A DNA stretch of 64,000 bases, taken from Fibrobacter sp. UWB10. GTDB lineage: Bacteria > Fibrobacterota > Fibrobacteria > Fibrobacterales > Fibrobacteraceae. The notes below the pieces were generated by a model. The model saw only the letters and a program-made list of their open reading frames with translations. It made no database searches and was not told the origin of the DNA. The DNA lies in NCBI RefSeq assembly GCF_900182935.1, contig NZ_FXUE01000004.1, positions 186,001-250,000 on the forward strand, in the 5' to 3' direction. Numbering within the stretch: the stretch's first letter is position 1; every line of letters begins with the position of its first letter. This document shows positions 27,189 through 34,515 of the stretch, in pieces. The translations under genes and the position numbers were made by a program.

Positions 27189-27273
27189 GTTAAAATCCTG
27201 AAACATAATATAACAATATTTTTCTATATTGCGGTCCGTAAAATCAATGCTCAATCGAGGTCTTTAAAAAGTT
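27189..27273. promoter_or_regulatory. Divergent promoter region of the aryl polyene locus
   Basis: The 85-base gap between the two arms is AT-rich. TATATTGC at 27225-27232 could be the rightward -10 box. AATATA at 27207-27212 (TATATT on minus) could serve the leftward arm. No convincing -35 boxes were found. Confidence 0.4.
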
Positions 27274-27549
27274 ATGTCCGATTTGAATAACCGCGTTAAA
27301 GAAGTTATCATCGAGTCTCTGGAACTGGAAGATGTCACTCCGGCTGACATCGTGGATTCCGCTCCGATTTTTGGCAAAAACGAAAAGGGTGAAGGCTTAG
27401 GCCTTGACTCTATCGATGCCCTTGAATTGGGCATTGCCATTAAGGAAAAGTTTGGGGTCTCTTTTTCTTCGGTGAAAGAAGAAGCCAAGAAACATTTTGC
27501 ATCGGTAGATACTCTTTCGGCCTATATTGCCGAACACACTGAGGGTTAA
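27274..27549 (+). CDS. Acyl carrier protein 1 of the aryl polyene cluster
   Basis: 91 residues. The phosphopantetheine attachment site is GLDSIDALELG (Ser about 49), with the usual four-helix ACP layout and acidic composition. It carries starter or growing polyene chains as thioesters. It is the first gene of the rightward operon, and a second ACP starts 3 bases after its stop. Paired ACPs are typical of aryl polyene systems. Confidence 0.92.
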   Translation: MSDLNNRVKEVIIESLELEDVTPADIVDSAPIFGKNEKGEGLGLDSIDALELGIAIKEKFGVSFSSVKEEAKKHFASVDTLSAYIAEHTEG

Positions 27550-27552
27550 GAT

Positions 27553-27810
27553 ATGGAAAAACAGGAAATTTTTGAAAAGATCAAAGCTGCTCTTGCAGAA
27601 GACTTTGATATCGAAGAAGAAAAGCTCGTGCCCGAAGCCAAGCTCTACGAAGACTTGGAACTGGACAGCATTGATGCTGTTGACTTGATTGTCAAGCTGA
27701 AGTCTTTCTTGCCGCGCAATATTGACCCCGAAGTGTTTAAGGCTGTCCGCACCTTGCAAGATGTGGTGGACGCTATCTATAACCTGATTCACAGCACGGA
27801 AAGCAAGTAA
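27553..27810 (+). CDS. Acyl carrier protein 2 of the aryl polyene cluster
   Basis: 85 residues with the attachment motif LELDSIDAVDL (Ser about 40). It differs clearly from the first ACP, which suggests a division of labour, such as one for the aromatic starter and one for elongation. Its stop overlaps the start of the next gene by one base (TAATG). Confidence 0.92.
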   Translation: MEKQEIFEKIKAALAEDFDIEEEKLVPEAKLYEDLELDSIDAVDLIVKLKSFLPRNIDPEVFKAVRTLQDVVDAIYNLIHSTESK

Positions 27811-30140
27811 TGAAATCGATGGCGGGAAAGATTTTCTTTGCCGCGATTTCTGTATTGTACCCGATTATCGTCTATTGCGGACTGGTATTCTGGGGACTTT
27901 CTCCACGGCGGCTGAGCGTGCTGCTTTTAGTGCTAGCTCTCAGCCACTTTCTGGGCTTTACGCGTAGCAAGTCGAACTTGGATCGTTGGCGGATTGTCCT
28001 GCTTGTGGTTCTCGTGCTTGCTTGTGCGTTCACCGCGTTTTTCTTGGACAACGTTTTGTTTGTCAAGTTCTACCCGGTGCTCGTGAGTGTAAGCCTGCTT
28101 GCTTTTTTTGCGTTTACGCTGATCAAGCCGCCAAGCTTTGCGTTTCGCATGGCAAGTCTTGCCGACAAGTCGTTGGCCGATTCGCCTTCAAGGCCTGCGG
28201 TAGAATGCTATTGCACTAAAGTAACGCTTGTCTGGTGTGTCTTTTTTGCAGTGAATGCAAGTGTCGCGACGCTTACTGTTTTCATGGAATCAGACAAAGC
28301 CTGGGCGCTTTACAACGGATTAATTTCTTACATTTTAATAGGGGTTATTTTTACCGTGGAATTCTTGGTTCGTAAGATGGTGCAGAATAAATTGCAGTCA
28401 TACATTCCTGTATGTGAATTAGAAAAAGATTCTAGGCCCGAAGGCGCTTTGGTTAGCTTTGGCGCAGGTGATGCCGGCAAAGATTGCAAAACTTGGGGCG
28501 ACCTTGTGCGCGATGTTTCCAGCGTACGCCATTTCCTGGAACAAAAAAATATAGCGTCGTGGATTTTGCATTGCGAAGATTCCTACTATTTCGCGGTCTC
28601 GCTTTTGGCAATTCTCCAGAGTGGATTCCGCGCGCTCGTGACCGCAAACCGCCAAGAAGCTTTCATTAAAGAAATCAAGAAACCGGAATATGGATTCTTG
28701 ACCGACGAACCGTTCGCAGGCGATAGCTCTTGTGTCTTGATTCAAGATATTCTTGCTGCAAGTAAAAACAATGCCGAAATCAAGTTCGGAAAGTTCGACA
28801 AGTCGAAAGCCGAAATGGTCATGTACACCTCTGGCACGACTGGCGAACCGAAGGCGGTTCACAAGCTGTTCCTGCAATTCGAAAATGAACTTTTTGAATT
28901 GGTAAAGGTTTTCGGTAATGATTGGGTGAACCGCAAAGTTTATAGCACGGTTAACCATCACCACATTTACGGCCTCTTGTTTACGGCCCTCCTGCCGATT
29001 GCAACAGGCCTCCCGTTCCGCAGGCGTCGTATCGATTTCCCGACAGAACTTTCGGGCATTGCGTCTGAATCGGCCGTCATGGCCTCTAGCCCCGCATTCT
29101 TGAAACGCCTTTCTGCTGAGGCCGATAAGCCTGTCGGCTTTAAGTGCACTCCGGTGATTTATTCTTCTGGTGGCCCGCTCCCGGTCGAGGTGGCCCGCAG
29201 AGCAAGCGAACTCACGGGATACTGGCCCATGGAAATTTATGGCAGTACCGAAACGGGCGGCATTGCTTATAGGCAATCGAAAAATGGGGCTGTGTGGACT
29301 CCGTTTGAAGTCTGCAAGATGAGCCTTGCCGAAAACGAATGTCTGAATGTCAAGTCGAGCTATATTCTCGAAGCCGAAGGCTTTACGACAGGCGATCTGG
29401 TTGACCTTTATGACGATGGCCGATTCTTGCTTAAGGGCCGCTCCGATTCTATCGTGAAAATCGAAGAAAAGCGTATCTCGCTTCCTGAAGTCGAAAACAG
29501 AATCAAGCAGACGGGCCTTGTGCAAGATGTACGCGTGGTTCCCATGTCTGGCAAACGCCAGTATCTTGCCGCGGCGATTGTCTTGAACGAAGACGGTCGC
29601 AAACAATTTGCGGGCCAGCCCAAGCTTGCCATCAACAATTACTTCCATGATTATTTGGTAAAGTTTATCGAGAATACGGTGTTGCCGAAAAAGTGGCGCT
29701 ACCTCGAAGAACTCCCGCAGAATACGGAAGGTAAAATCCGCATGCGCGATATTCAGGCGCTTTTCGGTCTTGCCGAAAGCCCGAACTTCAAGATTTTGAA
29801 ATTCCGCCGGGAACCGGGCGTGTTCACGGCAAAGCTTGTGTTCCCGGCAACCAGCGAATACTATGACGGGCATTTCCCGGAATTCAAGCTGTTACCCGCT
29901 GTGGCGCAGGTTGACTTGGCGCTTCGCCTTGCAAGAAACTTTTTGGAAGTTCCCAAAATGCTTTCGAAAATTCACCGCACCAAGTTTGCAAACCCGATTA
30001 TGCCCGAAAATCCTGTAGAACTGAAAATTACCTACGACGCCGATTCTGCCAAGGTTACGTTTGGCTATACGAGCGAGCAAGGTGATAAAAAGTATTCGAG
30101 CGGTTCGTTCACTATGAATCCGGAGCAGTCCCTTGGCTAA
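27810..30140 (+). CDS. Fusion of membrane domain, AMP-dependent acyl ligase and hotdog dehydratase (ApeG-ApeH-ApeI type)
   Basis: 776 residues. Residues 1-195 contain six or so membrane segments, like the small membrane protein (COG4648 type) of aryl polyene clusters. Residues about 205-650 are an adenylating enzyme: MVMYTSGTTGEPK (about 336), YGSTETGG (about 477), TGDLVDLYDDG with LKGRSDSIVKI, and the catalytic Lys in NTEGKIRMRD (about 640). Residues about 665-776 are a hotdog dehydratase with YDGHFPEFKLLPAVAQVD. In other clusters these are usually separate genes. The protein would activate an aromatic acid, load it onto an ACP and dehydrate beta-hydroxyacyl intermediates at the membrane. 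It is translationally coupled to the ACP before it. Confidence 0.88.
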   Translation: MKSMAGKIFFAAISVLYPIIVYCGLVFWGLSPRRLSVLLLVLALSHFLGFTRSKSNLDRWRIVLLVVLVLACAFTAFFLDNVLFVKFYPVLVSVSLLAFFAFTLIKPPSFAFRMASLADKSLADSPSRPAVECYCTKVTLVWCVFFAVNASVATLTVFMESDKAWALYNGLISYILIGVIFTVEFLVRKMVQNKLQSYIPVCELEKDSRPEGALVSFGAGDAGKDCKTWGDLVRDVSSVRHFLEQKNIASWILHCEDSYYFAVSLLAILQSGFRALVTANRQEAFIKEIKKPEYGFLTDEPFAGDSSCVLIQDILAASKNNAEIKFGKFDKSKAEMVMYTSGTTGEPKAVHKLFLQFENELFELVKVFGNDWVNRKVYSTVNHHHIYGLLFTALLPIATGLPFRRRRIDFPTELSGIASESAVMASSPAFLKRLSAEADKPVGFKCTPVIYSSGGPLPVEVARRASELTGYWPMEIYGSTETGGIAYRQSKNGAVWTPFEVCKMSLAENECLNVKSSYILEAEGFTTGDLVDLYDDGRFLLKGRSDSIVKIEEKRISLPEVENRIKQTGLVQDVRVVPMSGKRQYLAAAIVLNEDGRKQFAGQPKLAINNYFHDYLVKFIENTVLPKKWRYLEELPQNTEGKIRMRDIQALFGLAESPNFKILKFRREPGVFTAKLVFPATSEYYDGHFPEFKLLPAVAQVDLALRLARNFLEVPKMLSKIHRTKFANPIMPENPVELKITYDADSAKVTFGYTSEQGDKKYSSGSFTMNPEQSLG

Positions 30141-30900
30141 GAACGCTAAAGATAATACCCCGATTAACGTTTGTGCAATTGTGCCTGTGTACAGGCACGA
30201 AAAGGCTTCGCGCTCGGTTGTCGAAAAGCTGGTTTCGTACAATATCCCCGTGATTCTTATCGATGACGGTAATGCGCCCGAAGGCCACGAAATCTTGGTG
30301 CAAATTGTCAAGGAATTTCCGCATGTGAACCTTGTAACGCACGCAGTCAACCGCGGCAAAGGTGGCGCTGTACGCACGGGTATGGAAACTGCGGTGAATA
30401 TGGGCTTTACGCATGCGCTCCAGGTGGATGCCGACGGCCAGCACGATATGGAAGCGATTCCGTTCTTTGTCAAGGCCGCTCAAAAGCATCCGAAAGACAT
30501 GATTTGCGCGTTCCCGCAGTACGATGATTCTGTTCCGACGGCTCGTGAAAAAGGTCGTAAGATTACGAATTTCTGGATTGCTGTTGAAACGCTTTCGAAG
30601 CAGATTCCCGATGCCATGTGTGGCTTTCGTGTGTACCCGCTGAAAAAGTCTTGGCCTATTGTGCGTCGCTTCCGCAATAACCGCATGGGCTTTGATATCG
30701 AAGTTCTGGTAAGGCTTTCGTGGGCGGGACTCGTTATGCGTTTTTACCCCATCAAGGTGAACTATCCGGAAGATGGCGTGTCGAACTTTAGAATGTTCCA
30801 TGACAACGTCGCCATTTCGCTAACGCATTCGATGCTTTTCTTTGGTATGCTTGTTCGACTTCCGATGATTCTTGGCCGTCGTTTGTTCTGCAAGAAATAG
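30133..30900 (+). CDS. Family 2 glycosyltransferase
   Basis: 255 residues, starting at TTG 30133 inside the end of the previous gene, with GGAG 7 bases upstream; no ATG fits. GT2 features are AIVPVYRHEKASRSVVEKL, ILIDDGN and the metal-binding DxD region QVDADGQHD, then GFRVYPLK and MGFDIEVLVRL. This resembles DPM1-like GT2 enzymes that act on lipid acceptors. In several aryl polyene clusters a GT2 is fused to an acyltransferase; here the two are adjacent separate genes. It probably adds a sugar to the lipid or head group that anchors the polyene. Confidence 0.88.
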   Translation: MAKNAKDNTPINVCAIVPVYRHEKASRSVVEKLVSYNIPVILIDDGNAPEGHEILVQIVKEFPHVNLVTHAVNRGKGGAVRTGMETAVNMGFTHALQVDADGQHDMEAIPFFVKAAQKHPKDMICAFPQYDDSVPTAREKGRKITNFWIAVETLSKQIPDAMCGFRVYPLKKSWPIVRRFRNNRMGFDIEVLVRLSWAGLVMRFYPIKVNYPEDGVSNFRMFHDNVAISLTHSMLFFGMLVRLPMILGRRLFCKK

Positions 30901-30903
30901 GGT

Positions 30904-31899
30904 ATGGCTGAACAGCGCGAATATAAAAGCAAAAATGATGCTGTAAACGGGCACTGGGCCGACCTCAAAGAAGTGGGCGGAGGCCTATGGCATTTCCGTT
31001 TTATGCTTTGGGTCGCATGCCATTTACCACTCTTTATGGTAGAGCTTGTGACGGCTGTAGGCAGTTTTTTCTTTTGGCTTGGTGCGGCGCCTGTGCGTGC
31101 CCGTTCCCGAATTTATCTGGATCACTTGAGCAAAGCCAGCGGTAAAAAGATGGGCCTGTTTGGCACGTACAAGCATATTTATTCGTTTGCGCTCTCGATG
31201 ATGGAAAAACTGCTCGGCTGGCGTGGGGCTATAAAGCTCAACCGCATTGAAAAGCAGAACGATGACTTGGAAATGTTTTTAGACCAGCTGAATCGCGGTC
31301 AGGGTGCGTTTATGCTCTGCTCGCATTTGGGCAATATGGAAATGCTTCGTTCGCTTACGGCATACGATGGCTTTATGACCAAAAGAAAGTTCGAAGTGTT
31401 TCCGGTTATCGATTTCTCGGTAACGTCAAAATTTAACGGATTGCTTCGCGAACTGAATCCGGGCTTAATGGACCACATTGTCGATGCAAACGGCATCGGG
31501 ATTGAATCCGCCGTATGGATGAAGGAACAGGTCTCTGCCGGAAACTTGGTGGTCATTGCGGGCGACCGTACCTCGGCAAATTCGCGCAACCGCACGATTG
31601 CAACGGAATTCTTGGGAGAACCCGCAAACTTTCCCGAAGGCACATTCTCGCTTGCTGGCATTTTGAACGAGCCCGTTTATTTTGTCTTTGTCGTTCGCAA
31701 GAGTGATTTTAATATTCGCTCGACATACGAACTGCATGTAATGCGGGCTAAAACGTCTCTGCAATGCCCGCGCAAGGAACGCCCCGAGCGAATGAAGGCT
31801 TTGCTGCGGGAATACACAAGCATTTTGGAAAAGCTCTGCAAGGAGCATCCTTACCAGTGGTATAACTTTTACAATTTTTGGGAACGAATCGAAAACTAG
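30904..31899 (+). CDS. LpxL/HtrB-like lipid acyltransferase
   Basis: 331 residues. One N-terminal membrane segment (LWVACHLPLFMVELV) is followed by the acyltransferase motif SHLGNMEML (H-x4-E) and VVIAGDRTSANSRN, as in Kdo2-lipid A acyltransferases. It starts 3 bases after the GT2 stop. In this setting it probably acylates the glycolipid to which the polyene is attached rather than making lipid A itself. Confidence 0.85.
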   Translation: MAEQREYKSKNDAVNGHWADLKEVGGGLWHFRFMLWVACHLPLFMVELVTAVGSFFFWLGAAPVRARSRIYLDHLSKASGKKMGLFGTYKHIYSFALSMMEKLLGWRGAIKLNRIEKQNDDLEMFLDQLNRGQGAFMLCSHLGNMEMLRSLTAYDGFMTKRKFEVFPVIDFSVTSKFNGLLRELNPGLMDHIVDANGIGIESAVWMKEQVSAGNLVVIAGDRTSANSRNRTIATEFLGEPANFPEGTFSLAGILNEPVYFVFVVRKSDFNIRSTYELHVMRAKTSLQCPRKERPERMKALLREYTSILEKLCKEHPYQWYNFYNFWERIEN

Positions 31900-31911
31900 G
31901 TAAATGTTCTT

Positions 31912-33438
31912 ATGAAAACAGTCGTAATCGGAAAAGAAAAACTTTCTATCGAAGATATTGTGGCGATTGCCAAAAAGCAAGTTGCCGTCGAATTGGACAG
32001 CACTCCGGAATTCCAGAAGAAGATTGATTCTGGCGCAGAATTCCTGGACGATGCTCTTGCCGAACATGGTGGCATTTATGGCGTGACAACCGGTTATGGT
32101 GATTCTTGCACGCAGGTGCTGCCGCCGGAACATTATTACCAGCTTCCGATTAACTTGACTCGTTTTCATGGTTGCGGCCTTGGTCAATATTTCGACCCTG
32201 AAACGACCCGCGCGATTATGGCGGTTCGCTTGAACACTTTGGCACAAGGCTTTTCGGGCGTGAGCTATGCGCTCTTGAAGATGATTATGCTGTTCTTGCA
32301 GAACGATATTTTGCCGCTCATTCCGCAAGAAGGCTCCGTTGGCGCAAGCGGTGACTTGACTCCGCTTTCGTATTTGGCTGGTGCCATAATCGGTGAACGC
32401 GATGTGCTGTATAAAGGCGAACGCAGGCCTTCGCTCGATGTCATGAAGGAACTGGGAATTGTCCCGCACAAGTTCCGCCCCAAAGAAGCAATTGCTATTA
32501 TGAACGGTACGGCTGCCATGAATGCGGTGGCCTGCATGGCGTATTCTCGTGCTGAATACCTTTCGGATCTGGCTTGCCGCATTACGGCGATGATTACGGT
32601 TGCCATGAAGGGCAATGCCTACCATTATTATGAACGCCTGTTCGAAGCAAAACCGCATCCGGGCCTTATTTGCGCTGCAAAGAAAATGCGCGAAGCCTTG
32701 AATTTGGATGTGGTCAAGAATGTGGTTCCCGAAAAAATCCAGGACCCGTATTCCTTGCGCTGCGCTCCGCATATCATTGGCTTGTTCTATGATTCTAGCG
32801 CCTTCTTGCGCCAGCTTATTGAAATTGAATTGAACAGCGCAAACGACAATCCGATTGTCGATCCGTTTACAAGGAACATTTTCCATGGTGGACATTTCTA
32901 CGGTGGTCATATTTGCCTTGCCATGGATACCTTGAAGAACATGGTGGCAAACATTGCTGATCTTTTGGATCGTCAGCTCGCCATGATTGTCGATATCAAG
33001 TTTAACCGTAACCTGCCCCCGAATCTTGCTGGTAGCAAGGGCGACTACGACATTAATCACGGCTTTAAGGCCGTGCAGATTGGCGTGTCGGCTTGGACCG
33101 CCGAAGCGCTTCACCTTACCATGCCTATGAGCGTGTTCAGCCGTTCTACGGAATGCCATAACCAAGATAAGGTGAGCATGGGCACAATCGCCGCCCGCGA
33201 TTGCATTCGCGTGCTGGAACTTTCGGAACAGGTGGCTGCTGCAACGCTTTTGGCTTCGGCTCAGGCACTCCGCATTCGCCTGGAACGCAATGAAATTTCT
33301 GAAGACCGCATCAAGAACCTGAAGGATACTTATGACCAGGTGTTCTCCAAGTTCAGCCCGCTGGAATGCGACCGTCAGCTTGAAAAGGATTTGCGCAACA
33401 CCTTGGAACTCATTCGAAACAAGTTCTACACGGTGTAA
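31912..33438 (+). CDS. MIO-dependent aromatic amino acid ammonia-lyase (HAL/PAL/TAL family)
   Basis: 508 residues, the usual length. The prosthetic-group tripeptide is Ala145-Ser146-Gly147 in GSVGASGDLTP. GVTTGYG (57-63) carries the catalytic Tyr loop and NDNPIVD is also conserved. The substrate-selectivity pair, by manual alignment of NLTRFHGCGLG (81-91), is Phe85-His86. That is neither the Ser-His of histidase nor the His-Leu of the Rhodobacter tyrosine lyase. Inside this cluster it most likely makes an aryl acrylic acid (cinnamate or coumarate) as the polyene starter; histidine degradation is less likely because no other hut gene is present. It starts 12 bases after the acyltransferase stop. 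Confidence 0.88.
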   Translation: MKTVVIGKEKLSIEDIVAIAKKQVAVELDSTPEFQKKIDSGAEFLDDALAEHGGIYGVTTGYGDSCTQVLPPEHYYQLPINLTRFHGCGLGQYFDPETTRAIMAVRLNTLAQGFSGVSYALLKMIMLFLQNDILPLIPQEGSVGASGDLTPLSYLAGAIIGERDVLYKGERRPSLDVMKELGIVPHKFRPKEAIAIMNGTAAMNAVACMAYSRAEYLSDLACRITAMITVAMKGNAYHYYERLFEAKPHPGLICAAKKMREALNLDVVKNVVPEKIQDPYSLRCAPHIIGLFYDSSAFLRQLIEIELNSANDNPIVDPFTRNIFHGGHFYGGHICLAMDTLKNMVANIADLLDRQLAMIVDIKFNRNLPPNLAGSKGDYDINHGFKAVQIGVSAWTAEALHLTMPMSVFSRSTECHNQDKVSMGTIAARDCIRVLELSEQVAAATLLASAQALRIRLERNEISEDRIKNLKDTYDQVFSKFSPLECDRQLEKDLRNTLELIRNKFYTV

Positions 33439-33454
33439 GGGACTAGAATCGTTT

Positions 33455-33895
33455 ATGGCTGCAAATAAAATCAAGGAAACGATTGAATTCCAGATTGAAT
33501 TCTACGATGTCGATTCCATGCAGGTGGCATGGCACGGCAATTATGCTAAATTCATGGAAGTCGCACGTTGCGCGCTGTTGCACAAAATCGGTTATGACTA
33601 TAACGAAATGACCCGCAGTGGTTACGTGTGGCCTGTTGTCGACATGCACATAAAGTATATCCGCCCGATGATCTTTATGCAGAAAATTCGTGCCGAAGTC
33701 ACGCTCGAAGAATACGAAGTCTGCATGAAGCTTTCGTATAAATTTAAGGATGCAGAATCGGGCGCCGTACTTACCAAGGCCGAAAGCACCCAGATGGCTG
33801 TCGACATGAAAACGAAGGAATCCCTTTGGGCATGCCCTGCTTGCTTTGTAGAAAAAGTGCGTGCCTATTTGGAAAGCCAAGGTGGTTCAAAATGA
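33455..33895 (+). CDS. Hotdog acyl thioesterase (4-hydroxybenzoyl-CoA thioesterase type)
   Basis: 146 residues from the ATG at 33455. FQIEFYDVDSMQVAWHGNY contains the catalytic Asp, followed by KFMEVARCALL, typical of the 4HBT/YbgC fold. In aryl polyene clusters a thioesterase of this kind is present (ApeK type), perhaps releasing or proof-reading acyl-ACP. It overlaps the next start by 4 bases (ATGA). Confidence 0.88.
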   Translation: MAANKIKETIEFQIEFYDVDSMQVAWHGNYAKFMEVARCALLHKIGYDYNEMTRSGYVWPVVDMHIKYIRPMIFMQKIRAEVTLEEYEVCMKLSYKFKDAESGAVLTKAESTQMAVDMKTKESLWACPACFVEKVRAYLESQGGSK

Positions 33896-34515
33896 TTTGC
33901 GTTAGGCAGAAATTTTGCGAATGGTTACTGTTGCCTGTTTTAATAGGGCTTGGTGTGTCGTTCTCCTCTGCCGCCGTTTTTGATAATCCGGTAAACGAAA
34001 AGTCTAAGCAGGAACTGTCTCAGGTTTTAACGCAAGTGACCCGTTACGATGAAGTTTCGGGCGACTTCAAGCAGGTAAAATCCATCAAGAAACTGAATCG
34101 GGAATTTGTATCTACAGGCACGTTCCTTATTTCAAAAAAATCGGGCATTGTCTGGAAAATGCAGAAACCGTTTGTTTCTGAAATGACCGTGTCCGATGAA
34201 GGAATTTTTGAACGTAGCGCAAACGGTACAGTGAAAACGGTCTCGACAAAAGATAGCCCTGTCTTCGCTCAATTTTCAAAAGTGATTCAGGCTGCGTTTT
34301 TTGGAAACCTTTCAGAACTGGAATCTCGCTTTAGCCTCTATTACGAAAAAACGCAGAACGGTAGCCGTATCGGGCTTGTCCCGCGAGAAGCTGCGATTCG
34401 CAAGGTGGTCGCAAACATTGTCATGGAAATGTCTGAAAATCTGGACAAGGTTGTGATTACCGATGGCGAAGGCTCTCCTGTAACATACGAATTTACGAAT
34501 CATAAAAGGAAATGA
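33892..34515 (+). CDS. LolA-like outer-membrane lipid/lipoprotein carrier
   Basis: 207 residues from the ATG at 33892, preceded by AAGGTGG. The signal peptide is EWLLLPVLIGLGVSFSSAAV, and LolA-like features include VSGDFKQVKSIKKLNREFVSTGTF and GIVWKMQKPF. A periplasmic carrier of the LolA fold is a standard part of aryl polyene loci and probably shuttles the lipid-linked pigment. It overlaps the exporter gene by 4 bases. Confidence 0.85.
   Translation: MICVRQKFCEWLLLPVLIGLGVSFSSAAVFDNPVNEKSKQELSQVLTQVTRYDEVSGDFKQVKSIKKLNREFVSTGTFLISKKSGIVWKMQKPFVSEMTVSDEGIFERSANGTVKTVSTKDSPVFAQFSKVIQAAFFGNLSELESRFSLYYEKTQNGSRIGLVPREAAIRKVVANIVMEMSENLDKVVITDGEGSPVTYEFTNHKRK

Noticed and set aside
31912-33438. 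Histidine ammonia-lyase for histidine degradation
   Set aside because: No other histidine-use gene is near, the selectivity residues are not the histidase pair, and it is embedded in the polyene operon.
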